From the NCBI GenBank assembly GCA_951217055.1, contig OX578276.1:59953307-60017306 (forward strand): DNA of 64,000 nt. Direction: 5' to 3'. The DNA comes from Gerris lacustris. Taxonomy: Eukaryota > Arthropoda > Insecta > Hemiptera > Gerridae. The notes under the pieces were generated by a model, which was given only the letters and a program-made list of their open reading frames with translations, ran no database searches and was not told the origin of the DNA. The translations under genes were made by a program, and so were the position numbers. Of this stretch, positions 48,103 through 60,446 are shown in pieces. Each line of letters begins with the position of its first letter. Position 1 is the stretch's first letter.

Positions 48103-48261
48103 TTAAGTCTTGTTAGTCGATGGAAAATCTTTGAAATAAAACATTCCATCCTTCTCTTCTAAAGCAGGTTTAATTTTAAGACCAAGCATTGCAGCTGCTG
48201 CAGGTGACTGCCTACACGACAATGCCACATTAAAACTACAATCAGAAGCAAACAGGAACTC
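48103..48261 (-). pseudogene. Possible coding remnant, unknown
   Basis: A minus-strand frame of 52 codons reading EFLFASDCSFNVALSCRQSP, then MLGLKIKPALEEKDGMFYF and KDFPSTNKT before a stop. It is preceded by TAG, which could be an acceptor. Downstream another frame remains open to an AAAG|gtaatg donor, so a frameshifted exon is possible. G+C is higher than the surroundings. Family not recognised. Confidence 0.25.
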
Positions 48262-49799
48262 CTATTCTTTGTTTAGCTGAATTCTCTTTTATTTAGAAAT
48301 TTTTAATGCTAAAGAAAAAAATGATATTCAAAATGTTCTATGCAGACATTGTAAATAAATGTTCAAATAAATTAATGAAACTCATTACAATTATAGTTTA
48401 TCTGTGATATTTCATGCTCTTCAAAAAATTCTGAAGAAAATCTGTTGCAACTAGAAAAATTCTTTAGCTAACAGATATTCTACAAGTTTTGTTTTTTTAA
48501 TAGAAAGTGAGACATTAAATTAAAAAAACATAGTTTGTAAATAACAAACTTAAGTTAAAATTGTAGGGGATAAAAATTACTTCTTTTTTTTTAGTGAAAA
48601 AACCCAATACATTTGTAAAAAACAACATTAGTATTAGCCATCATTTAAATGTAATAATGGCTTTTATTTATTTTTTGCGAACAAGATTGAAAGAATTTAA
48701 AGTTGTTTTTCTCTTTTTTAATCTTCAACTTATGTTTAATTCTTGAATTACGGGTTTCTTCGAGTCTTCACTTACTATATTTCCTTGTGTCTGAAAGTCT
48801 GATTTCGTGGAATTACTGCGTGCATTGACCAAATAAGACCACATGATTTCTCTTCAAAACGTATCTTGAGTATAAAATTATGGGTGCCTTCTGAACAAGC
48901 CATTCCTATCTTAAATGACGAGAGTGTTTTCTAAATATTTAAGTACATTATACAAGATCCGGTTTTGAATGATTTAACTTGAACATTAATCAAATGAAAA
49001 AAATAAAATGTACAATCCGAGTATAAAATAATTTATAAAGTTTATCTGTTCTAATTTTTTGTTTCTCGTATTATCCAGCTTTTAATATTTGATGATTAAA
49101 CATTTATTAAAATATTCATTGCTTATTTTTTTACTGAATTCAAATATTAGATTAATTTGGAATACATCCAAATATGTTTTTGCCTCTTTCTTAGACTAAT
49201 TTAATTTCATAAATAGTCTGTGAGCTAAATTATTTCATAATAGGCCAAAACATGATTGCTCATAATATTATCAATTAAATAATGTACTTACTTAAATGCT
49301 TTACATAAACCAACAACCTATCTAACTGTGAAACGTTAATCAACAAGGATGTGTGCCTCCCCTCCCCCTGGATACGCCACTGATATAATCAATTAAATAA
49401 TCTACATACTTATGTGACTTACTCTCTTGTAAGTAGTATTATTGACAGTCTTAATATCATCTTATTTTCTTCACTACTTAGAAATTGCTCTTTTTGCTTC
49501 GTTGATAGCTAGAATGTATCTTTAGTCAATATAATTCTTTAAAAAAATATTTTTTTAAGTAAAATAAAAATGAGTTCAAAATAGAATAGTCTGCCAATTA
49601 GTATATGTTCCTCGTATCCTATATCTTGTAGGTGCTTTATAGATGTTGTCCCATGGGTGTTGCTATTGATGTGCAACCCACTATATAATATAATTTATTT
49701 AATTATTTACCCAGTTTTTTAAATCTGTAGAGATAATTTAATTTTTTACATGAATAAATGTATCAATTTAGCAATATTTAATAGATGCTGAATGTAATC

Positions 49800-50123
49800 T
49801 GATGCTATCCGTAGGTTACTATCGACGAGCCATCCAAACATTTTAAAAATTAGTTGAGTACTTTCGGGATATTGGTGTTAATAAATGTATGTTTGTGCGC
49901 TTGTGGAAAAGAGTCATATGGGCGCATAAGTTTGAAATTTATGTAGGACCAACTATGACGACTATCCAAATTTCATACATACCTAAAAGATTACCTAAAG
50001 ACTTGGTGTCTGTGTCTGAAAAGGATTTCTGTCTTGAATTTTTTAAGATCGGACATAAAAAAATTTCGTTCTTTACAACGATCATATTGCTTCCGTTACC
50101 TTCGGTAAGCTCGAAAGCAAATG
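49800..50123. mobile_element. Half copy of the CCGAGCTTACCGAAGG family
   Basis: Contains GGTTACTATCGACGAGCCAT, AAAATTAGTTGAGTACTTTC and the end GCTTCCGTTACCTTCGGTAA followed by GCTCGAAAGCAA, the reverse of the family's terminus. Confidence 0.6.
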
Positions 50124-50176
50124 AATTACAAATACATCTAAATATCTTAAAATACTAGGCATCGCGTGACTCTATC

Positions 50177-50927
50177 ATTGAAGCGAGCGTATTGCAATGA
50201 AATACTGAATATTGAAATTTATTAATCATGATGAATGTCATAGTTGAAGATAAGTGGAAGAGGGTAGTGTAGGGAAGAGTGGGGGTACTCGGTACAAAGC
50301 TTTACTTCCTAAACAAACCATACACTATACGACTATAACAATCTTCACCACCCGCGGTAGTTTTTAAACAATTATTATAAATGTATCTCGTCACTACGCA
50401 AAGAATTTTGCTTGTATCAAGTTGAAATTTTGCATACCTGTTTCAATTGTGCATTAGATGGTGTATATGAAGTTTTATTAAAATCGTTTCGTTAGAACGT
50501 AAGATATCGGTAAAAAGGTTGTTTTCTCTATTATAAACGTTTAGGTCCGCTTTAATAGTTTTAGCGATCTTTATTAAGTCATAGCGGTGTCGCTGTTGGT
50601 TTTAGTAAAAAATGTTATTTGAAAAAAATGTTCGTCTCATCGAGTAGATGATGATAGAATCTTTTCCCGTCCTGAAATTCCAATTTAATTTTTGTACCTC
50701 TCGTTTACGCGAGCGTTGCGCGCGAACTCATGGACGGATCACGCTGTCCAACGAACTTAGCCTGAGTATTAGTAAGAGGAACATGTATACCAAATTTCAA
50801 CTAAATCGGTCTACTTTTACTCAAGTTATCGTCACACGCGTAAACGTTACTGACAGACAGACAGACAGACAGACAGACACGGAGCATATTTCGTTGAATG
50901 TAGGAAGCTCGCTACGCTCGCTTCAAT
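50177..50927. mobile_element. 751-bp element with ATTGAAGCGAGCG inverted ends
   Basis: ATTGAAGCGAGCG at 50177 and CGCTCGCTTCAAT at the right end. The interior has CGGTGTCGCTG, CTCGTTTACGCGAGCGTTGC and a run of five GACA units. It shares an inverted segment with 18380-18590. It lies in intron 6, about 80 bp before exon 7. Confidence 0.75.
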
Positions 50928-51006
50928 AATGTTATAGATTATTTAAAAATACTTCAATCTTTTTTTGGATTGTGTACTTTTAATTTTACTATTTATTTTA
51001 TTTTAG

Positions 51007-51101
51007 GCGACTTTTGGAAGAATTTGTTAACACTCCGTAGAAATGTCTACTCCGGAGGGATTAAGAGAGAGAGGAAAAATAAGGTTTTGACTAGCGTTTA
51101 A
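51007..51101 (+). CDS. Exon 7, terminal coding exon with stop
   Basis: The acceptor is TTATTTTAG at 51006. The two first bases complete Gly with exon 6. It encodes DFWKNLLTLRRNVYSGGIK and a basic end (RERKNKVLTSV), then TAA at 51099-51101. The Trp-plus-basic character continues that of the end of exon 6 (EQFWKRLRERK). A candidate polyadenylation hexamer AATAAA lies at about 51352-51357. If this exon were skipped, exon 6 would read into its own intron and stop after five residues, so an alternative short C-terminus is possible. Confidence 0.6.
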
Positions 51102-51351
51102 TTGAAAGCAGATTTTCATTAGGACCATTCAATCTTTAATATTATTAGGGATTTCATTTTTTAAAATGTATTTATTATTGACATTTTTTCCTTAAGGCTG
51201 CACGGGAACGGGGGTCGACACACGCGCCATAAAATCACGCCTCTAATATAAAACCCAGAGACTTGAAAATTTGTAGGCGTATAGTTTGGGAAAAGCCAGA
51301 GGGTTGTTAGTTTTTATTTTTTTCTTATCGCCTTTAGTTTTTTTGATAAAA

Positions 51352-51357
51352 AATAAA
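51352..51357 (+). promoter_or_regulatory. Candidate polyadenylation signal AATAAA
   Basis: First clear AATAAA found about 250 nt after the TAA of the terminal exon. In DNA this A-rich the hexamer is frequent by chance, so the assignment depends on its position only. Confidence 0.3.
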
Positions 51358-52010
51358 ATGTGAGAGAAAAAAAAATTAAAATATAAATTTCAAAATTTTA
51401 AAAACAGGCGGAAATTTATATTTTTACTAAGAGAAATTGTGTGAATTTTGGTCAAAAAATATTAAGCTGGTGAGGCGTAATCTTATGGGAACTTTTTTTT
51501 ATTTATTATCTGGAAAGTGCTGACCCTAGCGGATTTTTTAAAAAATACAATTTATTAAATTCTGATTTGTTGTTTTTCCAATTTAAGCCACACCCACCGA
51601 TGTTTTTCACCCTTTTATTCTGACAAATGAAATAAAAACAATTTCAATTTTTTTTTTAAATGAAAACAATTTAGAATAAAAAGAAGTGTTATTTAAATAT
51701 ACATATATTGAGAAAGAAGAAGATTAAATAATAAAAAAAAAATACAAGATGAGAGGAAGGATTGAATGCTAGTTGATGAAAACAAGTTTAAGAAGAAAAT
51801 GTTAAATATTTTTGGGTTAATTTTTGGTTAGCGCAGAGAGCCAAAAATTAAGCCACCTTTTTATCTCTAACACAGCTTGAAAATGATCCAAGGAAAGGAA
51901 TGTCGCAATAGTAAGGCGATTAATTCCTTTTAGACCCAACTACTCAAGGATTGAAAACTAAAACTTAAAAATCATTAATTTGATTTAAGTTATATTTATA
52001 ATCACATTAT

Positions 52011-52390
52011 GTTTGCTTCCGAGTTTAACGAAGGTCACGAAACGAAAGCATTATCATTATTTTGAAGAACGAATTTTTGTGTGTCTCTGAAAAAAATTCC
52101 TGAACAGAAATCCGTTCCAGACAACTCGGGACATTTTTTTTATATCGCAGTTTGTCGTTAAACATTTTTTCGAACCATCATATCTTAAAAAACCAATGCA
52201 ACCCACTGATGATTCCGTATTTAGTTAACCATCTGTACACATTTATTAGTGACATTTTAAAATAAAAATGATAGGAACCTATTGGGAATTCATTATTTAA
52301 TACTAGGTGACCATTCAGTATAGGTCGTGAGTATGCTATATGCCACACTAATTGGCAAACTATTTAACCTATTTGTGCTAAGATAAATTT
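52011..52390 (+). mobile_element. Half copy of the CCGAGCTTACCGAAGG family
   Basis: Begins TTGCTTCCGAGTTTAACGAA and has AACAGAAATCCGTTCCAGAC and ATGCCACACTAATTGGCAAA, phrases shared with 18146 and 37140. Confidence 0.55.
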
Positions 52391-52409
52391 GGGAAACTAA
52401 ATCGGAAAG

Positions 52410-52860
52410 ATTTTATTTTTGGCATATTTGTTTAATTTAAATCAAATTATAATTACTATTTATAAAGGAAGACAGACAGAGAAAAATAGACTTCAGCGCC
52501 GGGACTTGAACCACGGACCTCCCCCTCATTTCCAGTGTGCGGGAGCTCTAACCAATTAAGCTACACTGAAGAATAATTTCCTCTGACGATATCAATACCT
52601 AATCCCAAATTAAGCTTTCAAATGTTTCTACAAGTCTTAGAAGTCAACAAACGACAATAGAACTAGACCGAGAAATACGCTTGTATTTAAAAAGTACTCA
52701 ATTAGTACCTGCACTTAGTACAATCAATTAGAAATTCAATTGTTATAAGTTTTTGGTAGTATTCATACTAAGGAACGTTTAAATTTTAATTTAAATCAAA
52801 TTATAATTACTATTTACAAAGGGAGACAGACAGAGAAAAATAGATGGAGGTCCGTGGTAT
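52410..52860 (+). repeat. Relative of the 348-bp tRNA-bearing repeat family
   Basis: Shares the ATCAAATTATAATTA lead, the tRNA-like insert, AAGTACTCAATTAGTACCTG and GGTAGTATTCATACTA with the units at 40428. It then starts a second unit that ends abruptly in GGAGGTCCGTGGTATTAAAG. A further end of the family lies in reverse at about 42365-42415. Confidence 0.7.
52492..52570 (-). tRNA. Diverged tRNA-like sequence in related repeat
   Basis: Acceptor TTCAGTG pairs with CGCTGAA (one G-U). The D arm AGCTTAATTGGTTAGAGC is good and the B box GTGGTTCAAGTCC is good. The middle carries CACTGGAAATGAGG with an unclear anticodon stem and extra G's. Flanks (TTAATTTAAATCAAATTATAATTA, split by changes, and GACAGACAGAGAAAAATAGA) match the 348-bp family, so this is a distant member of it. 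Confidence 0.4.
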
Positions 52861-53199
52861 TAAAGGTATGTGCAGGTAAAATCGTGGTTTTACCATGGCC
52901 AGATATAGATACACTTTCCGTGTATCACCTTCCTTAAAGAAATGAGTTTATTTTTATTTTTTGCTTTTTTAAAATGCAACTTACAAAAAAATGGTTTAAA
53001 ATATAAATTAAAGCTGAGAAAATATCTTATCAGATTACATATTATGTCTAAACCAGTTTGTACAAATTGTAAAATTAATTATCAATACAAAGTTAATTGA
53101 ACGTATTTTTAAATGAATTACAGCAAATATAATTCTTCATTTCAATAGAAACAGATAATGAAATAAACAGGTCAAGTGTGTGCTAGTCAGCACACAGAA

Positions 53200-53874
53200 A
53201 GGGTCCGTAGGCCACACTATATAGTGTTTAACTGTAAAGTGTATAAACAGTGGTTTTTTAAAATGCTAAAAAGCTTACTTTGAACCATTCTAAGGGTCTG
53301 ATATTCACAAAACACACTCTGATAAAGTATTTTTTTGCCACTGAACCGGACTACAACCATATAAATACATTGAAAAGACCATAATTATAAAAAAACGTAT
53401 TTTGTCAATAAAAAATACAATAATATTTTTTTCGAAATTTCCAAAAAGTGGTATCTTTACTTTTGGTCGAAGAATGTTCAGGAATTTTTTCAGATTTTTT
53501 GCACTTCAATAAGCGAGATAGAGGGGGGGGGGGCACGTTTCACACCCACTTCAAACTTGCCTACACTCGCCCTATCAAAGTTATATCCAAAGAATTATAT
53601 ATTTTTGTAATCAGCTCGACGTACCCTTTCATATGATACCCCTCACGGTGTCGAAAAAAAAAAAAATTATACCTTAAGTTTTTTTACCCTAATTTTTAAT
53701 TTTTTTTTTTTTTACCTTGCTATATTTTTAAAATATGAGGGTAGGTACAAGACACATACATGCCAAATTTCAAAGTGATCGGACGAAAGGTGTAGCCGTG
53801 AGAGCACGCGAGAGGACGGACGGACAGACACACGCAGGAAAATATAAGGGTCCTTGGTTTTGCCTACGGACCCT
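53200..53874. mobile_element. 675-bp element with AGGGTCCGTAGGC inverted ends
   Basis: AGGGTCCGTAGGC at 53200-53212 and GCCTACGGACCCT at 53862-53874, perfect 13-bp inverted ends. A G10 tract is at about 53524. The right half encodes only a low-meaning open frame over GGACGGACGGACAGAC repeats. No transposase. Confidence 0.75.
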
Positions 53875-53939
53875 AAAAATTAAAAAATATACCGAAATGG
53901 TTTTAGCTTCCCGATGATGTAGCATTTATTCATTTAAAA

Positions 53940-56900
53940 TAATTGTGGCATATTCTCGCTTAGTAAAACAATTTTAATATTTCTTAACGGTAGTGTATAC
54001 CCCCTACAAATTAAATAAAATACATTAAAAATAACATACTCCGTTGTGAAGCTTGGGCTTTATATGAAGCTGAATTAATTAATTAATGTAATGTATCAAA
54101 TCTAACTCACATTGTTATGTCTTGTAGGAAATTTGCTAAGCAGAGACATATTTCATTTCAGCTCATACAAAAGCTTCACCTTTAGCTACACAAAACTTTT
54201 GTCCAGTAGATCAATCAATATTTATAAATCCGTTTTTTCAGTTTTTTTACAGAAATTAAAATTAAAATCTAATGGACTTGTAAAATATGAATTAAAATTA
54301 AAGGAATAAATAGCTTATTAAAAAAAAAAACATATAATTAGACAACAAATATTCATGAAACGACAAGAAAATAAACTATCGTATAATTTATAATCTTATT
54401 GCTGTATGCGGCTATCAAAGCCAATGCCAAAAAAACTCACAAGTATATTCAACGTCTAGCTCAAACCCCTGGAACTAGAAAGTTAAAATTTTAGCAAAAA
54501 TTCTCTTTTTGACGAAAGAGCCTAAAATCCAATCTGACTCAAGTAGAAAGTTGATTTTATAGTGGGGGTTAATACGAATTGAATTTGACATTATCAAGCG
54601 AATTGAGGTAAAGCAAATTTCTAAGAGAGCTTCGTAAACCACCAAATCTTATCCTTCTGGTTGGACTCGACATAAGCGAGAAGCATGCTACACAAGGTTC
54701 AGCATAGACTAAATTCAGCATTTCGATTTAATATTCGAATAAAACAAAGCGAAAAATGTTCAGTGCAATCTAGCAACACATGATAATTATTTTATAAGTC
54801 AAGCATTCGGGGATGGTGTAGTTACCATGTGTAGAATTACTTGCCAGGTCTACTTAGTATGATACCATTAAGAGGTGAGGCTGAAAGTGAGTAGGCAAAA
54901 ACTAAATACATCCAATAAGTAATAAAGGTAGACTGCCACGGCCACTAAACAAAGGAAATGATACATTCAAAGTAATAAAGAGCTTTTTCTATGTCTCGGC
55001 AAATTATTTACCGGCGACAATAGTTTGAGAAAATATTCACAAGGAATTAATGAAGGAATAATGGACAGAGCTTAGATCAATCAGTTGGTCATTAGAACTT
55101 GGTAAAAAACATCTAACTTAGTTTTACAAAAAACCTGAAATTAAAACAGGGTTTAATGACTCCATTTCTTGCCTCTTATCAGAGTAAGTAGAAATCTCGA
55201 ACGTTTACAATACGAGAAATTAGAGTGAAAAATAAAAAAAAGAATCGTTTGAATAAAAAAAATATATATTCAAAGAAAAATATTTTTTTTATCCAATTTA
55301 TATATTAGCTGCCATGAAATGTTGCTATAAACATCTTAGGAACTGGATAGTATTTTATTATATAGGAAAATCCACTTTGGTGTCCACTTTGTATATTACT
55401 TAGTAGATCTATATACGCTTATAGAGCTTTTGTCTAAAATTTGTTTAACAAATATTTAGCAAACGAATAAAATATAAATTTTTTTATCAGGAAGGTTTTA
55501 TTGAGAGTAGAATTACATTTTTACTTTAATAATAAAAGCAGCGCAATTCCTTTGAAATCCATGCTATTTCAACTGAGATTTTTTTTGTAACATACAAGCT
55601 TTTTTTTTAATATTTACAACAAAAAAATTAAAAGTTGTATGGGTTGATTAACAGTTTAAAACCAAATTTATAAGGGGGTGCCGTTGTCGTTTGAAAATAA
55701 ATTCTCTACTTTACTTAATAATCTCGTTATTGCAGCACAAATTACCTATATTCTTAAATTTAAATATATTCATTAAAATTCTTATTTATAAAAATATTTT
55801 ATCAATTAAAATCTCAATTTTCTAATATTTCCGTATAGTGACATAAATTAAAGAAATTAATATTTATACATTTCTGATTTTTTATTTATCTTTAAAAAAA
55901 TGCAATGGCCGACGTTATGTCATAATAATGGGAGGGGTAATGTGGGCGTTTCCTTTTCTTCCCAAAATAAACAAGGGGTTGAAAAAAAACTTGTGAAAAG
56001 CAGCGCTATCTCTGGAGAGAAGGTGTCAACACAATTCACTCCCGTGGGCTCTTAAACATTTTTTAAGATTCACTAATCTTTTGTATTATGTGTAACATTT
56101 AATGATTTATAGATTTTTTGTTACCTGTTTGCATTAAAATATATCAATACTTTTTATTGAATTAGTTGTTTTAAAGTTTTGGTTAAAGATGCATAAAAAC
56201 GTAGGATATTTGAATTAGGTGCATTTGAATGACAAATTAATGGTTTCTATCCTAACATCTATTTAACATGTTTATGATCTATTTAAATTTCTGCAGTTAG
56301 AATTATAATTATAACAATTTAAGCTCTCCTTTGCTGTGAATAGTAAAATTATAAGTAAATTTTTCCTATTAATTCAATCTTTTATATTTATTTTGCCCTT
56401 TACGGTAGCAATATAGATCTAGTAAATTTTACAATACAGACGGTAAGATTAATATGTAAGTAAAGTAATATTAATTACCTGCTACAGTAATTTATCATTA
56501 TTATTAACTAATAAAAGATAATACCTCTTAATTATCATATTATCATTATGTTTGCTTGTGTGCAAATATAATTTTTTTAAATTAAAAAAATTATATAAAT
56601 AGTTACACAATTTATATGTCATAATCCTAATTGTATTATTATTTCTCTATGTTTGATGAATGATACTTTTGCTTATACATGTTACTCAAACGACAGCTTT
56701 TCTTTAGAGATGCACACATTCATATATATTTATATTTATATTTAGCATTATATATATATATTTATTATTTTATTTATATATATTATTTTTCTACTCGCTG
56801 CTAAATTTTTTACTTTCCACCTACATATCATCGGAAGTTCTTATTTCTCAGCTCTTTGAATGTTTGAAATAAAGAGGAGAAGCAATCCTTGCAATTAAAC

Positions 56901-58440
56901 TCAAGCTGGTGGGTGCCTTGTCTAAGAGATGTTAAATCAAAAACAGTTTTTTTTATAGCAGATGGCCGCAGCCTAAGAACTATTTTTACACTTCTCCTCG
57001 GTTTTTATTCTTCTATTTTGCACTCAGGTTTATCGATGATGAATGTTGTCTAATGCAAATATAGATCGCTGTAAAAAAGTCATATTGTGGTAATTTTCTT
57101 CAAACAAGACTAGATGCACTGTACTACCATCTTTTTATAGGATCTCATGATTTATTTTAGATTCTCTTGTTTATGTTAATTTTTCTTTTCTTTTTTTTAC
57201 AGTAAAAGTAAAAGTTGCATTGATATAGCACTCTTAACACATCTAGAATCCTCTAATATTGTTGAATTCTTCTTTATTTCAATTTGTCCATTCAAACTAA
57301 GTCACAAACAATAAATAAATGTAACGTTTTAAGCAATGTTTTGTAACGGTTTACAAGATTAAGTAAAATTTTGTTTAGTAAATAACATTTATTGAAAAAT
57401 ACGTTTGTTAATGCGATATCTTTATAATTATTACTTATTTGAGAAGGTAAAATACATTGAGACACGAGTGCCTGGCTCTTAGTGGTAACAGTAACCTACC
57501 TTATGCTATGCACCCTCAAGCCCTCAATGTCTTAGAGGGCCGACTCTGTAACTTTGCCAAGTGTTTATAAATCGAAAGTTTGCTATAAAGATTTGCTGGC
57601 AGTGTTCAACTTTAGATTTCGTAACTTTAGATGAAACAAAAAGTTGATACTTTGTTATAGATATAATATAACTCTAAAAGTGATTTTGGTATCAGTCAGG
57701 ATTTTGGTACAGAAAATTAACGTCGAAATCCAGAGTGCCTTCATTATTGTTTACATTTTTGTTTTCGGGCTGATAAAATAACTTTATTGGATTAATCTTT
57801 TGTGAAATGTGTTTTTGCGCTTAATAGTACATTACGCGTCTAGTGCGGAAAGTAGCATTTTGCATGCGAGTGTGGAGTTTGCACCCGAGCGATCCTAAAC
57901 ATAAAAAAAAATAACACATAATAAGACATAATGTCTAATCAAATCATAATTCCCGCTTCAAACCTAATATACATTTCTCCGTTTAAATTAAATTATAATA
58001 AAACGTAAAATAATACACTCATAATAGATGACGGATAAAATAGTAACAGCTCATAGTATTAAAAAAATAAAAATAAAGTACATTTTTAGATGTTTCCAGT
58101 GTTAGATGTTTACATCTTATACATATTAGTAGGTTAAACTCAGGTTACCTCAAGCTTCTATGTGATATTTTTTGTTTTTAATAGTTTTTAATTGTTTTAA
58201 TTGTATAATTGTTACTTTTTCAAATATGTTAAGTTTCTTTAAACCAGTTAGTTTAGAGTTTAGTAGGAGAGTGACGTCTAAAGACGAATCTAATTATATA
58301 GATGAATTCGACCAATAATTTTTTAAACATGTAACCAAACCTTCGTTCACCGGTAGGTTCTCATTTCTAAAATAGGTTTTTCTTGTGTATAGTGTATAGT
58401 TTATTTATTTTCCCCTAGTCAGAACTGTATTTATATGAAG
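53940..58440. other. AT-rich DNA, nothing recognised
   Basis: No exon, RNA gene or bounded element supported. Local features are short TA-like runs near 56,720-56,780 and a less AT-rich patch at 57,470-57,560. Confidence 0.5.
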
Positions 58441-58462
58441 TTAAAATGATGTTTCAGGCACG

Positions 58463-58497
58463 TCTATGCCCCGGAGTGGGGCGAAATATAGCCATTT
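58463..58497 (+). ncRNA. GCCCC-GGAGT-GGGGC hairpin motif
   Basis: GTCTATGCCCCGGAGTGGGG then CGAAATATAGCC, almost identical to the motif in the arms at 32,860 and 34,770. GGC before and GCC after can close an outer stem. Confidence 0.45.
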
Positions 58498-58792
58498 CGT
58501 AAAATTTAAACCACATCTTCTTATTACCCTTCACGACCCACTTCTACACCTATTGTAAAGAAGTTCGAATTTCTCTTTTGATAATGATGATATTAATTCA
58601 ATAGTTTTATTTTATGCAGAATTATTATTTATTATTATTTACTTCGGGAGGCGTATTATTTTCCTCATTTTCGTCATAATGACATAAATCAATAATTGTT
58701 TTTCTCTAAAAACTCGATATAAACTGTTACTTTAATTAAACAAACAGCAAATTAGTTTTGTTAAAAATGTAAACAAACTCACTGCGTTAAGG

Positions 58793-60045
58793 TCAATAAT
58801 TCTTCTTTTTTACCGCACTAGGGCGGAAAAAAGAGTAATTATGAAACGCGCATGCGCAATGAATACAAGTACGAAAAGAATCCCTTTCTACGCATCTAAA
58901 CAGAGATGCAATGTTTATATTTCGTATCAATCGTAGATAAAATATTTTATATATACATACTTCTATTTTGACTGCAAGTAGGTGCTTTTTTTGCACACTC
59001 AATGGGTCCGCAGGAAAATAAACAAATAGAAGAGTTCGTTGACCACCATAATTGGAACAGCTGTTTAAAGATAACAGCCGTTCAAATGTTTGTTTTAATT
59101 ATTGATTATAATAATGTGAAACAAAGCATTTTTACTGTCCAAACGAAATGTAATTACTTCGAAATGTCTAGCTCAATCCGATTCCCAGGTTATATTTTAA
59201 ACTTATATTTAAAATTATTTTTTTGGGTGGGTAGGATCACTTTTTTCACAAAATATACGACATTTGAAAAATTCATTAAAAACGATTTTTGTTTTTTTTT
59301 TTACAAAGAATAACTATTATTTTTTCGTTAAATTGTTAAAAAAAATTAAGGCGGACACGAAAAAGCAATTTATAATTTTTTTTTTTAAATAAATCAAAAT
59401 TTATAATTGCAGACAGGGTGTCCTCCTCTTTTATTTAACCCCCCACATGACGTAATTTCGTGTTAAAAAAAAATCAACCCCTTAATCTTCAAACTATTGT
59501 TTTAGAGTGATGATTTTTGGGGCTTCCCTATAATTTTCCTGTGTTTAGGTCATCACAAATAGGTAACATGATTGCAAACTTTAAATTTTTGTGTTGGGTA
59601 CTTTCGGCGATCAGGTGCGATACAGATCTCATACAGGAATGTATAGGCGTCCTCGTTTTTGCTTAATTCCACAGATATGCAGGAATTCGGATCTTACAGG
59701 AATTAATTGCTGTGGTGCTAACACTACAGCATTTCACGATGTTAGCATTTTATTAGGTTTTTGGGGCTAGCATTACCTACTCTGTCTTCTCATGTATTTC
59801 ATTGCTTAAGAAGGTCTTGCTCCTTCCAGAGCCTCCTTAAAAAAAACGCACATGCAGACACTCAAGATACTAAAGCCAGCAATAAGAAATGGTATCCCCG
59901 ACAAAAATGTCATGATGAAAAAAAGAAGCAACTTCCGGATCCCTTCCAAAAAAATTCAGCCAAGTCTACTCCTTCTTTAGTCCATAACCTTACTTCACTA
60001 CTTCTTTCATTTGCAACACTGCTCTTTTATTTTTATTACTTTTAA
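58793..60045. other. Region with open frames but no supported gene
   Basis: A plus-strand frame at 59002-59313 starts MGPQENKQIEEFVDHH, and a minus frame at 58793-59002 diverges from nearly the same point. A plus frame at 59761-60045 includes ASNKKWYPRQKCHDEKKKQL. None has convincing splice sites or family motifs. CGCGCATGCGCAATG at about 58847 is an unusually GC-rich palindromic spot. Confidence 0.3.
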
Positions 60046-60446
60046 TACTTAACCAGTTTCTCAATGAGGTATAAAGCAGGCTGGGGCGCAATGTAGGCAT
60101 TCCTATATGATAGGCTGCTTTTTTGGAAGGAGATTTGGATTTTTGGAACTTTGACCTTTTTCAGGGTTAGGTTTTTGTTGGGGATATTTAGTAAAACTTT
60201 TCTTTTTGGGTTATCTTGTATAACAATATAATAGCTTTTTTTTAGTAAGAATGGCTTGGGTTAAAACTTGATAGCTGTTGTAGTAAATTTACATCAGGTC
60301 ATTGAGATACAGGTACGTCTCTATACCTTTGTCTATTTTATATTATTGCAGTTTCAGACCTGAAGAAACCATACTGCTTTTGGAGGAACTAAATTTTTAA
60401 TGTATAAATTGTCCACTGACTTTGAAGTAAAAACATTTTATATTTC

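Larger units (their letters stand above)
18785..51101 (+). other. Spliced gene, 3' part, seven exons, product not recognised
   Basis: Gene span built by joining seven plus-strand exons. Exon lengths are 207, 178, 284, 40, 51, 435 and 95 nt, summing to 1290 nt, which is 429 codons plus TAA. Junction phases run 0, 1, 0, 1, 1, 1 and agree at every joint, which would be unlikely for unrelated reading frames. The exons are visibly richer in G+C than the introns. Introns are about 1.2, 3.1, 16.6, 1.7, 3.3 and 5.2 kb and are full of transposon remains. No signal peptide, membrane segment or known catalytic motif is visible. The low-complexity Ser/Pro/Thr composition followed by a helical and basic C-terminus suggests a cytoplasmic or nuclear scaffold or regulator, but that is inference. 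The 5' exons lie upstream. I do not recognise the family. Confidence 0.7.

Noticed and set aside
59002..59313. 103-codon plus-strand frame starting MGPQENKQ
   Set aside because: No splice donor at a sensible point and Phe/Lys-rich low-complexity end. Kept only as a region note.
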